DNA of 47,808 nucleotides, taken from assembly GCA_004292745.1 (NCBI GenBank), contig RDXH01000018.1, positions 1 to 47,808 of the forward strand, written 5' to 3'. Below are positions 35,501 through 43,643 of the stretch, one piece after another. The notes under the pieces were generated by a model. The model saw only the letters and a list, made by a program, of their open reading frames with translations, did no database searches and was not told the DNA's origin. Numbering within the stretch: the stretch's first letter is position 1; the number at the start of each line of letters is the position of its first letter. The translations under genes and the position numbers were made by a program. The stretch is from Oscillatoriales cyanobacterium. Lineage in GTDB: Bacteria; Cyanobacteriota; Cyanobacteriia; Cyanobacteriales; Microcoleaceae.

Positions 35501-37152
35501 TATGGAATGTTAAGACAGGTGAATGTTTAAAAGTTTTGCAGGGACATACCGAATCAGTAATGTCTGTCACCTTCCATCCTGATGGAAATATACTCGCTAG
35601 CGGGAGTTTCGATCGCACGATCGGGTTATGGGATATCCGCACGGGTGAATGCCTGCAAATGTTGCACGGTCATACTGAAAATGTGTTTTCAGTCGCTTTC
35701 CATCCTGCTGGTGAAATGTTTGCCAGTGGAAGCGGTGACAAAACAGTGAGACTGTGGAATGTCGGTACTGGTGAATGCTTGAAAATTTTGCACGGTCATA
35801 CTAAAAACGTGTTTTCAGTTGCTTTCAATGCTGCTGGTGAAATACTTGCTACTGGCAGTGGCGACAAAAAAGTGAGGCTGTGGAATATCAACATTTTTGA
35901 ATGTCTCAAAACTTTAGAGGGACATTTCGATCAAGTACGGTCAATAGCCTTTAGCCCAAATGGCGAGATACTTGCAAGTGGCAGTCACGATCGCACAGCA
36001 AAACTGTGGAATATCAACAGCGGTGAATGCTTGAATACTTTGCAAGGGCATAACGATCGAGTAGGGTCAGTCGCTTTCCATCCTGCTGGTGAAATACTTG
36101 TTAGCGGTAGTTATAATAAAACGCTAATGCTGTGGGCGATCGACAGCGGTGAATGCTTGAATACGCTGCAAGGGCATAGCACTCAAGTAAGGTCGATCGC
36201 CTTCAGTCCTAACGGTGAAATGTTTGCCAGCGCGGATGACGAACAAACAGTCAAGCTGTGGGATGTCATCCGCGGTAAGTGTCTTCAAATCTTGCACGGA
36301 CATCTCGATCGGGTAAACTTAGTTGCCTTCAGTCCTTCGGGTCAAATACTTGCCAGCGCTAGTTATGACCAAACACTGAAACTGTGGGATATTCGCAGTG
36401 GTGAATGCCTTCATACTTTGCCAGAAGTAGGCAATGAAACACGATCGATCGCCTTTAGTCCTTCGGGTAAAATACTTGCTAGTGCAGGTCACGATCGAAC
36501 GGTGAGGCTGTGGGATATCGGTACTGGCGAATGTCTCAAAACCTTGCCAGGGGTTAAAAGTTCAGTATCTTCTAGTGCCTTCAGTCCTTTGGGCGAGATA
36601 TTTGCCAGTGCAGGTTTTGGCGGAACGGTGAGGCTGTGGGATATCCATACTGGTGAATGCCTCCACATCTTACAGGGGCATACGGGTTGGGCACCGGCGA
36701 TCGCCTTTAGCCATAACGGTGAAATACTTGCTAGTGGCAGTGTCGATCGCACAATCAGATTGTCGGATGTCCGCAGTGGTCAATGCCTCCAAATCTTGCA
36801 GGGGCATACTGATTGGATACGTTCAGTTGCCTTTAGTTATTGTGGTGAAATAGTTGCTAGTGGCAGTGTCGATGGAACGGTAAGATTATGGGATATCCGT
36901 ACAGGTGAATGTTTAAAAGTTTTGCAAGGTCATACCAGTAGAATTAACTCTATTGCCTTCAATTCAGATGATAATATTCTTGGTACTTGCAGTCGAAATG
37001 GCACAATTAGGCTTTGGGATGTTGAGACTGGTGAGTGCATCAAAATACTGAAAAGTGACAGACCTTATGAGGGGATGAATATCACAGGTGTTACGGGTTT
37101 AACGGAAGTTGAAAAAGCCACGATCAAAGCTTTAGGGGCTGTGAAAAATTAA
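32560..37152 (+). CDS. Giant STAND protein: nuclease-like segment, NACHT NTPase, pentapeptide linker, 14 WD40 repeats
   Basis: A 1530-residue STAND NTPase. Residues 1-200 are an unrecognised helical N-terminus. Residues about 210-335 ([47 protein letters not shown]) resemble a PD-(D/E)xK-type segment, not certain. The NACHT module (about 360-760) has Walker A GEFGTGKT (381-388) and Walker [11 protein letters not shown] (Asp466, Asp469). Residues about 792-838 are encoded by a C-rich repeat. A short pentapeptide run ([25 protein letters not shown]) precedes 14 WD40 repeats (about 914-1505; GHxxxVxSVAFSPxG...[10 protein letters not shown]), enough for two seven-blade propellers. The ATG follows ACAGGAAAGCCTAA. 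The WD40 part probably senses a ligand; defence or cell-death role is inferred. Confidence 0.9.
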   Translation: MIPISLDLVISLLTAIPFGTIKDKFQRNETVIKLLKRFNLDPDAPPADFSGVYVYTLVEYGAGKPKQILELFRQKEIESAFRKAFESDSPAILIKAGDEYLNESALGKELRDLGIDPRREFMAFAAVFMEVAKRTRTLGDVMVGSAIASLQKRLSMVMDRIERLPTIEGIRTEFARLETEDVPALAAAASTNIQKSQAFILSQQVRGWFETLSYKFEKYEIWEDNYFEWIINVPVRRNRYDRILVRGIAGEAGLRDICALRESVKKQRTDEGWLVTARRISSAARDEVKKDENRDLACYTFDELLDQDADFTAYLDWLETEITSRKINTKYVPLACTKEEIDPDTQRKIGVSHYDGRNGWIEGYIDLWLDDPVKEHISVLGEFGTGKTWFAMHYAWMALQRYKKAQKRGLQRPRLPLVIPLRDYAKAVSVESLFSEFFFRKHEIPLAGYSAFEQLNRMGKFLLIFDGFDEMAAKCDRQETINNFWELAKAVVPGAKVILTCRTEHFPEGKEGRALFNAELQASTTILTGETPQFEVLELQKFNDEQIGQALSFQTEAATVEKVMGNAQLLDLARRPVMTELILEALPDIEAGKPVDMSRIYLYAVWRKIERDIKAERTFTSLADKLYFLCELSWEMLSTNQMSLNYRGFPDRIRSLFGSVVQEEKDLDHWHYDMMGQTMLIRNADGDYTPAHRSLLEFFVAYKFAAELGVLAPDFTELVAPEQSCLDPNAAPQKYTWSNYCRWQAQKRNSGELIAPLQGFTAEDLGQLRQSFGHAPLTKAVMDLLLPMLNVISPPLLRGGEGDRDDANHERTPEFLLEREDSDDVSQKRSPQPPLEKSPLLEILEATRGKTESEVGYVGGNAATLLVKIDRTALEEKDLSRAVILGADFTKAILRRVNFAEANLTNSIFTKIFGSVRSVIVSPDGQLLATGDSNGVVRLWEASSCREILTCKGHTNVVESVAFSPDGEILASGSYDKTIKLWNVKTGECLKVLQGHTESVMSVTFHPDGNILASGSFDRTIGLWDIRTGECLQMLHGHTENVFSVAFHPAGEMFASGSGDKTVRLWNVGTGECLKILHGHTKNVFSVAFNAAGEILATGSGDKKVRLWNINIFECLKTLEGHFDQVRSIAFSPNGEILASGSHDRTAKLWNINSGECLNTLQGHNDRVGSVAFHPAGEILVSGSYNKTLMLWAIDSGECLNTLQGHSTQVRSIAFSPNGEMFASADDEQTVKLWDVIRGKCLQILHGHLDRVNLVAFSPSGQILASASYDQTLKLWDIRSGECLHTLPEVGNETRSIAFSPSGKILASAGHDRTVRLWDIGTGECLKTLPGVKSSVSSSAFSPLGEIFASAGFGGTVRLWDIHTGECLHILQGHTGWAPAIAFSHNGEILASGSVDRTIRLSDVRSGQCLQILQGHTDWIRSVAFSYCGEIVASGSVDGTVRLWDIRTGECLKVLQGHTSRINSIAFNSDDNILGTCSRNGTIRLWDVETGECIKILKSDRPYEGMNITGVTGLTEVEKATIKALGAVKN
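34935..35066. repeat. C-rich dispersed repeat carried in frame inside the STAND gene
   Basis: TTTCCCCCCCCTTGTTAAGG with the following G-run (GGGGGCGAGGGGGATC), and later AGATCCCCCCAACCCCCTTT, match the intergenic repeats at 597-680 and 4487-4660. The reading frame stays open through both blocks and encodes a polar, Pro/Gly-containing linker between the NACHT module and the WD40 propellers. Confidence 0.75.
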
Positions 37153-37171
37153 TCATCACCAAGGAGGAATT

Positions 37172-37411
37172 ATGCAGTCAGCAATACGGATTACAACCAA
37201 AGTTCTTGCAGGAAATAAACTGGAAATTCAAGTGCCACCTGGATCTGTGGGTGAAGAGGTTGAAGTTTTTGTGATTATACCAGAAAAGCCTCAACGTGGG
37301 CGGCGTAAAGTGTTGGCATTGTTGTCAGAGATCCGCAGCCGTCATGTCTCTAGAACTGTTGAAGAAATTGACCGGGAACTAGAAGAAGAAAGAAACTCAT
37401 GGGACAACTAA
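37172..37411 (+). CDS. Antitoxin-like protein (79 aa), partner toxin lost
   Basis: A 79-residue protein with a beta-rich N-terminal half (IRITTKVLAGNKLEIQVPPG, EEVEVFVIIPE) and a helical C-terminus (SRTVEEIDRELEEERNSWD), the pattern of VapB-type antitoxins that precede PIN toxins in cyanobacteria. The ATG follows AAGGAGGAATT. Its 3' end overlaps a 12-codon remnant of a PIN toxin gene. It starts 20 bp after the STAND gene and may be read through from it. Confidence 0.72.
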   Translation: MQSAIRITTKVLAGNKLEIQVPPGSVGEEVEVFVIIPEKPQRGRRKVLALLSEIRSRHVSRTVEEIDRELEEERNSWDN

Positions 37412-37437
37412 ACTTACCATTTTCTGCTACAATATAA
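37399..37437 (+). pseudogene. Remnant of a PIN-domain toxin gene start
   Basis: An ATG overlapping the antitoxin stop (37399) reads MGQLNLPFSATI then TAA. This resembles the N-terminus of PIN toxins that pair with this antitoxin type, which would continue with a YLDTxxxIY segment holding the first catalytic Asp. Here the frame ends exactly where that should begin and no continuation is seen downstream. Recognition rests on memory of the family, so confidence is moderate. Confidence 0.5.
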
Positions 37438-37494
37438 TAGGAGCAAGTGGACGGTCAATCTAAAATATAAATTGAACCACCAGGAGGCAAAACA

Positions 37495-37725
37495 ATGAAT
37501 ACTGCTAAATTATCGATCGCCGATGACTACCAGACAGTCATATTACCCAAAGAATTTCATTTTGCAGGAAATGAAGTGTATGTCAAAAAAATAGGAGATG
37601 TTCTTGTCCTAATCTCGAAAGAAAATCCTTGGAAAACTTTTTTCGATAGTTTAAATATGTTTTCTGACGACTTTATGCTAGTCAGGGATCAGCTTCCTTT
37701 GGAGACGAGAGAGGCTTTTGAATGA
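37495..37725 (+). CDS. vapB: VapB-type antitoxin
   Basis: A 76-residue antitoxin with an AbrB/SpoVT-like N-terminus (MNTAKLSIADDYQTVILPKE, FAGNEVYVKKIGDVLVLISK) that would bind DNA, and a C-terminal region (WKTFFDSLNMFSDDFM) that would clamp the toxin. The ATG follows CCAGGAGGCAAAACA. Its last four bases overlap the start of vapC (ATGA), showing translational coupling. The operon is probably self-repressed, as in other vapBC pairs. Confidence 0.88.
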   Translation: MNTAKLSIADDYQTVILPKEFHFAGNEVYVKKIGDVLVLISKENPWKTFFDSLNMFSDDFMLVRDQLPLETREAFE

Positions 37726-38123
37726 GATTTTTACTAGATACTAATATCTGCATATACATCATCAAGCGCAAACCACAAAAAGTATTCGAGAAATTCCAAA
37801 CAATTGAAATTTTTGATATTGGCATTTCCTCTGTTACTATCGCCGAACTTGAGTATGGGGTTTACAAAAGTCAGCGTCAAGAGCAAAATCGGGCTGCACT
37901 CATTCAGTTGTTAATAACTTTACCAGTAGTTCCTTTCGATCAAAGAAGCACGCAAACTTATGGACAAATTAGAGCGGGATTAGAACGTCAAGGTATTGTC
38001 GTTGGCCCAATGGATTTGCTGATAGCTTCCCAAGCAATCAGTTTGGGGCTGACACTGGTAACGAATAATGTAAGAGAATTGTCGCGAATCCCAGGATTAA
38101 CCTTAGAAAATTGGGTTGATTAA
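37722..38123 (+). CDS. vapC: VapC-type PIN-domain ribonuclease toxin
   Basis: A 133-residue PIN-domain RNase. Acidic active-site residues are visible in FLLDTNICIYII (Asp6), TIAELEYGVYKS (Glu near 45), VGPMDLLIASQAIS (Asp near 98) and the C-terminal TNNVRELSRIPGL segment. It matches the VapC/FitB group in length and motifs and overlaps vapB by 4 bp. Family members cleave tRNA or rRNA when released from the antitoxin; the target here is unknown. Confidence 0.92.
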   Translation: MRFLLDTNICIYIIKRKPQKVFEKFQTIEIFDIGISSVTIAELEYGVYKSQRQEQNRAALIQLLITLPVVPFDQRSTQTYGQIRAGLERQGIVVGPMDLLIASQAISLGLTLVTNNVRELSRIPGLTLENWVD

Positions 38124-38142
38124 CGATCGCATTTTCCGTTGC

Positions 38143-38210
38143 AGCGCAAAGCGTAAGGGAGAAGCATTCGGGCGACTATCTAATAGGAAAAACCCGAAAA
38201 CTTATCCGAT
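38143..38210. repeat. Degenerate GAAGCATTCGGG repeat fragment
   Basis: GAGAAGCATTCGGGCG followed by ACTATCTAATAGG resembles the arm (GCGAAGCATTC) and core of the palindromic element at 7578-7700, without the second arm. It borders the broken end of xisI and may mark the event that truncated it. Confidence 0.45.
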
Positions 38211-38217
38211 CGCAAAT

Positions 38218-38307
38218 TCAGTCAATTTCCGCATCATCCCACACCAGACTAGCGTGTTGGGAGAGCAGATTTTGGATGTGTTGCCGATAAAGGTCTACAT
38301 TTGCCAT
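38218..38307 (-). pseudogene. xisI: Truncated xisI-like gene
   Basis: A 29-codon frame overlapping the xisH stop: MANVDLYRQHIQNLLSQHAS then LVWDDAEID and TGA. XisI proteins are about 110 residues, begin with a very similar (L)YRxxxQxLL segment and continue with a conserved QLIFD...GW...YG core, which is absent here. The overlap with xisH is the normal gene order for this pair. A repeat fragment lies just beyond the break. Confidence 0.65.
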
Positions 38308-38711
38308 TGTGCAATCGCCTCCTGTTCCATATCACAAATGATTAAATGAATTTGATTTTGTTGAACTAAAGACTGAATAAACCCCATTGTCAAAAAGCTA
38401 TCGTAGACATTTCCTGGTACTGCCAGGTATAAAATATGGTCATTTTCTTGTTTTTGTAAAGCTGCTCGATAACTAATGAATTGCCCCAAAGCTGTATAAA
38501 ATTGGGATATTTTGGATGGCCCAGTAAAGCTTTTGATTTCAACTGCGATTTTCTGTCCATCTTTTTCGGCTGCAACCACCTTTTCGGCACCCAAGTCAAT
38601 GTAAAGTTCTAAAGTTCCTGCTTGTAAATTATATGGATCGTGAGTAATCTGCCATCCATCTTTCTGGAGAGCGATTTTAACAACTTCATGGAAGGCATCT
38701 TTAGCAGACAT
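38295..38711 (-). CDS. xisH: XisH family protein (fdxN element excision controlling factor type)
   Basis: A 138-residue XisH protein, first described as needed with XisI for excision of the Anabaena fdxN element; homologues are scattered widely in cyanobacteria without such elements. Start MSAKDAFHEVVKIALQKDGW and the segments ELYIDLGAEKVVAAEKDGQK, IAVEIKSFTGPSKISQFYTA and LGQFISYRAAL match. The E-x-D...ExK pattern suggests a PD-(D/E)xK nuclease-like fold. Its partner xisI is truncated, so the pair is probably not functional. Confidence 0.93.
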   Translation of the reverse strand: MSAKDAFHEVVKIALQKDGWQITHDPYNLQAGTLELYIDLGAEKVVAAEKDGQKIAVEIKSFTGPSKISQFYTALGQFISYRAALQKQENDHILYLAVPGNVYDSFLTMGFIQSLVQQNQIHLIICDMEQEAIAQWQM

Positions 38712-38762
38712 AGCTTTACTGACTCGTTGCGTTTAGTATCTTGGATAGTTTTTGTGTTTTAA

Positions 38763-38792
38763 GTATAGCAACCACCAAGGCGCTTGCTATAC
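38763..38792. repeat. Hairpin repeat GTATAGCAA / TTGCTATAC
   Basis: A 9-bp stem around ACCAAGGCG-type loop sequence, a short relative of the inverted repeat at 481-578. It lies in the xisH upstream region, divergent from the next gene. Confidence 0.6.
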
Positions 38793-38854
38793 AAAAGACA
38801 CTATACCCCATGCCCAATTTAAGCTAATCTATTACTTTCACAAATAAAGATAAA

Positions 38855-39142
38855 ATGCTATCTCAAATTTTTTACCTGCTGCGTTCCCGTGCTGATGGCA
38901 AATATCTCAGCGCTTGTCCCAACCCAGATTCAACCGTGAGTTTTCTGCTAATTTTCCGCGAAGACTATGACGCTTTGAGCTACCTTAACACCCACGCGGC
39001 CGATTTTGCCGATCGCTTCGGGGTCGAGTCAATTTCCAGCCCACAAATCAAAAAACTGCTCGAACGTTGGGGATTTCAGGGTGTAGGCATTGTTCAAGAC
39101 CCCCTACAGCCAAATATTGAGTTTTTACTCACAAAAAATTGA
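38855..39142 (+). CDS. Conserved-looking hypothetical protein (95 aa)
   Basis: A 95-residue soluble protein beginning MLSQIFYLLRSRADGKYLSA, with NPDSTVSFLLIFREDYDALS, a central HAADFADRFGV and a C-terminal LLERWGFQGVGIVQDPLQPN. It looks like a small cyanobacterial single-domain protein but no function is known to me. No clear ribosome binding site precedes the ATG. A hairpin with a T-run follows. Confidence 0.75.
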   Translation: MLSQIFYLLRSRADGKYLSACPNPDSTVSFLLIFREDYDALSYLNTHAADFADRFGVESISSPQIKKLLERWGFQGVGIVQDPLQPNIEFLLTKN

Positions 39143-39163
39143 CAATTGACAACATTTGCGCTT

Positions 39164-39194
39164 AACCCTGTTTCTAGAAGAAATCGGGTTTTTT
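39164..39194 (+). terminator. Rho-independent-like terminator
   Basis: Imperfect stem AACCC-T-GTTTC / GAAAT-C-GGGTT with a short loop, followed by TTTTT. It lies 20 bp after the 95-aa gene. Similar hairpins are dispersed in these genomes, so it may also be a repeat. Confidence 0.65.
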
Positions 39195-39350
39195 GGTGAA
39201 GTTTTCAGGCTATTCTTACACTCTGCCTGTATAGAGGTGTCCACCATATCTAGTGCAAAATGTGAAATTTGTCAAGCTTTAACCCTAAATCTGAATCCTG
39301 TTGTATATTCATAGTCTGTTGATATATTCCGACACGTCAGTACACAACCT

Positions 39351-42300
39351 ATGGTTCGAGAATTAGAGCGATCGAGTGCCCGCGAGAAACGTCACCTGTC
39401 CGATTTCCCCGAAACAGGTATTTTTCAGGACGTACAGCCGTCGTACCGACACGGGAAGGGAGACTTGGGCCGATGTGTGCGATCGAACCGTCAAGGGCTT
39501 GGCATCGCTCGGAAACCTCACCTCCGAAGAAACACAACTCCTACACCGGATGCAAAACGAGCTCAAAACCCTCGCTTCCGGCCGCTGGCTGTGGGTGGGC
39601 GGTAGCAACTGGATTGAGCAACCAGAGAATTTTTCCGGCGCATATAATTGCTCCTCAACCAATATTCTCGACTGGCGGGCCTTTGGCTTGTTGATGGATT
39701 TGGCGATGATGGGCTGCGGCACCGGTGCAGTTTTGGAACCCAAATATATCAACCAATTGCCACAGATTAGCAACCGCTTAACTGTGACAATGCAAGGCGA
39801 AATCGGCTCTACACCAGCTCAATCTCGCCGTCAAGAAACCGAAGTAAAAATAGCTGAAAAAACCGCAACTATTTATGTCGGAGATTCCCGTCAAGGTTGG
39901 GTGAAATCCTATCAAGCTTTGCTGGAATTATCCACAGATGAAAGATTTGCAGGAGAAGTTCAAGTTTACATCGATTTGAGTGATGTCCGCCCCGTGGGAG
40001 AACCTTTAAAAGGTTTTGGCGGAGTCGCAAATCCAGTCAAATTGCCCGACCTTTATCAGCGTTGCTCAGCAATTTTGAATAAAGCTTTAGGGCGGCAGTT
40101 AAATTCAGTAGAATGCTGCGTATTAATTGATGAAGCTGCGGTGACAATTGTTGCTGGCAATATTAGGCGCAGCGCGGGAATTCGTCAGTTTGCTTTTGAT
40201 GACGAACTAGGCGCAAATGCTAAAAACAATCTGTGGCAACAAGACGATCAAGGCAACTGGAAAATAGATCCAGAACGCGATGCTTTGAGAATGGCCAACC
40301 ATACCCGTGTTTTCCATGCCAAACCGACATTAGAAGAATGTATTGATGCTGTTCGCAAACAGTATTATTCTGGTGAAGGAGCGATTCAATGGGCTGGTGA
40401 AGCTGTAGCTAGAGCTAACGTTGATTTACTTTCAACACCTAGTCTTAAAATTGAGTTCTTGAAAGCTTACGACGAAGGAAAAGCTAAACAGTGGTTGCAG
40501 GAACGTTAAACCCGTGTGGCGAGATAATTGGCTCTAATTTTCACTGTGTAAGTGGCGACACTCTGCTAATTACTAAAGACGGACTGCATAAAATAAAGGA
40601 CGTTGTTGGAAGTGAAATAGAAATTTGGAATGGTCAAAGATGGAGCTCTGTCACACCATTTCAGACAGCGAGTGATACCAAGGTTGGACGACGCAAACTT
40701 TATCGTGTAAAGTTTGCTGATGGTACTTATCTGGATGCCACAGAATATCATCGTTTCTTTGTCAAGGATCGATTTGGTAAAGCTTACCAAGAAGTCCAAA
40801 CCAAAGACTTGATGGATACAAGTCGATATAGCATTCATACTGAACCTTTTACAATTCAGTATGAAGATGGCATGAATATCGATGCAAGTTATGCTTACAC
40901 TTTGGGTGTGGCTGTAGGAGATGGAACTACAGACAAAAATGACAATGCAAAAGTTCGACTTTACGAAGGCAAAATGGCATTGTCAGTAGCAGGAAATAAG
41001 TCGCCTGACAGAAACTATGACTATTTACCTGTTTTTACAGATGTAACTAACTTGAGCTTTTCTGGAGAATTTCTGAAAAGTTTGAAAGTTAACCCAGAAG
41101 CACTAAATGTAATTGCTAGCTGGAATCGGCAAGCAATTTTACATTTTATTGCTGGATTAGCCGATACGGACGGATCGAATACCCATAGTAATGGTATCAG
41201 AATTTATATTTCTGACCGCGATCGCGCTTTCAGAGTTCAGTTACTTTTGACCAAATGTGGTATTCGCTCATCGCTAAATCTTTGTGCTCATCAAGGATCA
41301 GTCACTAATTACGGTGTCCGAAGTCGGGATTTGTACTACTTGCAAATTACTGACTGTGGTGAAATTCCTTGTCAGCGGTTAGATGTGAGCAAAGGGACGA
41401 AGGCTAAACACAAAGGTAAATGGCAAGTTGTCAGAAGTGTCGAAGAATTACCAGGATTGCATGACACTTACTGTTTCAATGAACCAGAGTTTCATAAGGG
41501 AGTTTTCGGCAATACCCTAACTGGAAACTGTAATCTTTCTGAGGTTCACCTCAATCAAATTGACCCTTACAACTTCAAAGAACAAGAAGAAGCTTTCACC
41601 GCCGCAGGTTTATCTGTCGCCGTACTTCTCAATCACAAATTTAGCGAACCGCGCTATCAATACAGCCGCGAATTAGACCCGATTGTCGGCGTATCTTTCA
41701 CGGGATTATTCGACTTCTTCGTTCATGCTTTTGGCGTTGAGTGGCTGCGCTGGTGGGTGGAAGGCCGCCCGCAAACCGACCAGGGTATGGCATTTAAACA
41801 GCGGGAAGAGGAGTATTTGACTGGTTGGCGAGAGGTTGTGAATCGGGTTGTATGGGATTATTGCGATCGCCATTCATTGAAACGCCCAAATCGCTGCACA
41901 ACCGTTCAACCATCGGGTACAAAATCGCTGCTGACAGGTGCTTCCCCAGGCTGGCATCCCCCGAAATCGCAGCGTTTTATTCGCCGAATCACTTTCGGCA
42001 AAAACGACCCTGTAGCCCTCGCCTGCATCGACTACGGATACAACGTAATTCCATCTCAATCTGACAAAGATGAACATGGTAATTTGCTAAACAATCCCTT
42101 CGATGAACGCTGTACAGAATGGCTGGTAGAAATACCCGTTGCTGTCAGTTGGGCGGATTTACCCGGTGCTGATGAAATTGACATCAACAAATTCTCAGCG
42201 GCGGCACAGATGGACTTTTATATGCAAGTGCAAAAGTTCTACGTGCGACACAACACCAGCGCGACGATTGAGTTGCGGGAAAATGAAGTTGAAAGTTTGG

Positions 42301-42575
42301 GAACGCGGATTTACGAAGCTATTCGCGATGACGAAGGCTACATTTCCGCCGCACTTTTGTCTCGGTTTGATGCCCTAGAAACTTTCCCACGTTTGCCTTT
42401 TGAACCGATTGAAAAGGCAACTTATGAGACGATGTTGAAAGAGGTTTTAGCACGTCGTGAAAGTGAGGTGTTTCACCTAGCTTTGAGTCGTTATGACATG
42501 GGTGAAATGATGGATTCGGGGCCTGCGGGATGTGATTCTGATAAGTGTTTGATGCCAGAGACTAAGGCTATGTAA
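39351..42575 (+). pseudogene. nrdJ: AdoCbl-dependent ribonucleoside-triphosphate reductase, intein-bearing, two frameshifts
   Basis: Class II ribonucleotide reductase, making dNTPs with coenzyme B12. Three frame segments join: 39351-39417 (MVRELERSSAREKRHLSDFP), 39415-40506 (VFFRTYSRRTDTGRETW to AKQWLQER) and 40506-42575 (LNPCGEIIGSNFH, intein, CNLSEVHLNQ to the end GPAGCDSDKCLMPE). Core signatures are present: FSGAYNCSSTN, MMGCGTGAVLEP, NPCGE and VQPSGTKSLLTGASPGWHPP. At the first break a few residues before VFFRTYSRR are missing; at the second about 17 residues normally lying between the LQER segment and LNPCGE are missing. Both change frame. Everything else is well conserved, so recent loss or assembly error is likely. 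A terminator follows at 42588. Confidence 0.87.
40545..41528 (+). other. Intein with LAGLIDADG homing endonuclease inside nrdJ
   Basis: 328 residues inserted in frame between extein residues GSNFH and CNLSEV. It starts with the splicing Cys in CVSGDTLLITKDG (block A), has the two LAGLIDADG-type motifs TLGVAVGDGTTD and FIAGLADTDGSN, and ends TYCFNEPEFHKGVFGNTLTG then Asn, before Cys+1. The penultimate residue is Gly rather than the usual His, which some active inteins tolerate. The position, beside the NPCGE active site, is typical of inteins choosing essential conserved sites. Confidence 0.93.
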
Positions 42576-42587
42576 TAGCGTTTAATT

Positions 42588-42614
42588 CAAATCCCCCAAA
42601 TGGGGGATTTTTTT
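42588..42614 (+). terminator. Rho-independent terminator after nrdJ
   Basis: Stem AATCCCCC / GGGGGATT with an AAAT loop, then TTTTTTT on the plus strand, 13 bp past the nrdJ stop codon. This is the clearest terminator in the window. Confidence 0.88.
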
Positions 42615-42653
42615 ATGTTTAAGATATTAGACATCTCCCAAAAAGCCAGTCTT

Positions 42654-42674
42654 GAACAGGCAAGATGCCTGTTC
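42654..42674. repeat. Short hairpin repeat GAACAGGC...GCCTGTTC, second copy
   Basis: Same stem as at 7774-7794 with a different loop. It is one of several repeats filling the 307 bp between nrdJ and the radical SAM gene. Confidence 0.65.
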
Positions 42675-42700
42675 TACAATAATGATTGGAGAGATCTATT

Positions 42701-42841
42701 ATATCAATTCCGGTTGTATCGGAATGATCAAACCGCGAAGACGCGAAGAGCGCAAAGGAAGAACAGCATCTTCTTCTTTCTCTTCCTTCGCGTCCTTTGC
42801 GCCTTCGCGGTTCATTTAATCTTAGATCAAATCCGGCTATA
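42701..42841. mobile_element. MITE-like palindrome, second copy
   Basis: Outer ends ATATCAATTCCGGTTGTATC and ATCAAATCCGGCTATA resemble those of the element at 19046-19150. Inside is a long inverted repeat, AACCGCGAAGACGCGAAGAG against CCTTTGCGCCTTCGCGGTT, with a 30-bp spacer. No gene. Confidence 0.65.
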
Positions 42842-42882
42842 AAAGAGTAATCTAACATCTATAATCTACAATCTAAAATGCC

Positions 42883-43536
42883 ATGAATTCAGAAACATTG
42901 CGTATCTTTAAACGCCAATCTCCCGTGAATGTGCTCGGCCCTGGAAAACAAGCAGTGATTTGGGTACAAGGCTGTCGGTTTGCTTGTCCAAGTTGTATTG
43001 TGCCGGATTCTTGGGATGAGAATTCAGGAGATTTGGTAACAGTCACAGAGTTAGTAGATTGGGTGCTAGCAGTACCGGGAATTGAAGGTGTTACTTTCTC
43101 TGGTGGTGAGCCGATGCTGCAAGCAGAAGCCTTATCCAATTTAGTAGATAAGCTGCGCGATCGCACTAATTTAGGTGTAATGTGTTACACTGGTTATCGG
43201 CTAGAGCACTTAGAGCAACAGGGCACAGCAGCCCAGCAAACATTGTTGCAAAAAATAGATTTACTGATCGATGGACTTTACATCGAAAAACTGCACGGAG
43301 ATTTACTCTGGCGGGGTTCAGCAAATCAGCGACTATTGCCTTTGACAGAGCGTTATCGCAGCTTGATTACTGCTCTATTGTCTGATGCAGATACATCCGC
43401 AGGGCTGGAATTTTTTATGGGATTAGCAGGAGAAATCTCTTTTGTGGGAGTGCCAAATAAACCGGGTTTTAGCCAAGAGTTTGAAGCTCGAATGTTAAAG
43501 CGCGGAGTGATTGTGGAGCCAATTAAGGAAGATTAA
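42883..43536 (+). CDS. Radical SAM 4Fe-4S protein, NrdG-like
   Basis: A 217-residue radical SAM protein of the pyruvate formate-lyase/ribonucleotide-reductase activase type. The cluster motif Cx3Cx2C is CRFACPSC (Cys31, Cys35, Cys38), preceded by LGPGKQAVIWVQG and followed by the SAM-binding GVTFSGGEPMLQAE and MCYTGYRLEHL. It lies downstream of nrdJ, but class II reductases need no activase and no class III reductase (nrdD) is seen, so its substrate is unclear. A coiled-coil gene and an AAA+ gene follow on the same strand and may be its partners. ATG start at 42883 without a clear ribosome binding site. Confidence 0.9.
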   Translation: MNSETLRIFKRQSPVNVLGPGKQAVIWVQGCRFACPSCIVPDSWDENSGDLVTVTELVDWVLAVPGIEGVTFSGGEPMLQAEALSNLVDKLRDRTNLGVMCYTGYRLEHLEQQGTAAQQTLLQKIDLLIDGLYIEKLHGDLLWRGSANQRLLPLTERYRSLITALLSDADTSAGLEFFMGLAGEISFVGVPNKPGFSQEFEARMLKRGVIVEPIKED

Positions 43537-43550
43537 TTCCGAAGTTAACT

Positions 43551-43600
43551 CGGCGGTTGAAACCGCGTCTACACGAACGAAGTCTGCCTCCGCAGACTAA
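43551..43600. repeat. Partial copy of the GGCGGTTGAAACCGCG palindrome
   Basis: CGGCGGTTGAAACCGCGTCT followed by ACACGAACGAAGTC and a TCTGC...GCAGA stem matches the left arm of the long palindrome at 44988-45115. It lies between the radical SAM and coiled-coil genes. Confidence 0.75.
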
Positions 43601-43643
43601 GAGATTATGATATCCAAATCCCATTAATAAGGAGAAAAAACTG

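Noticed and set aside
39195-39350. Cobalamin riboswitch upstream of B12-dependent nrdJ
   Set aside because: I looked for the B12-box and the multi-stem layout and saw neither; the leader is short and AT-rich.
42883-43536. Calling the radical SAM gene nrdG, activase of class III ribonucleotide reductase
   Set aside because: No nrdD is seen and the adjacent nrdJ is class II, which needs no glycyl-radical activase; only the family level is supported.
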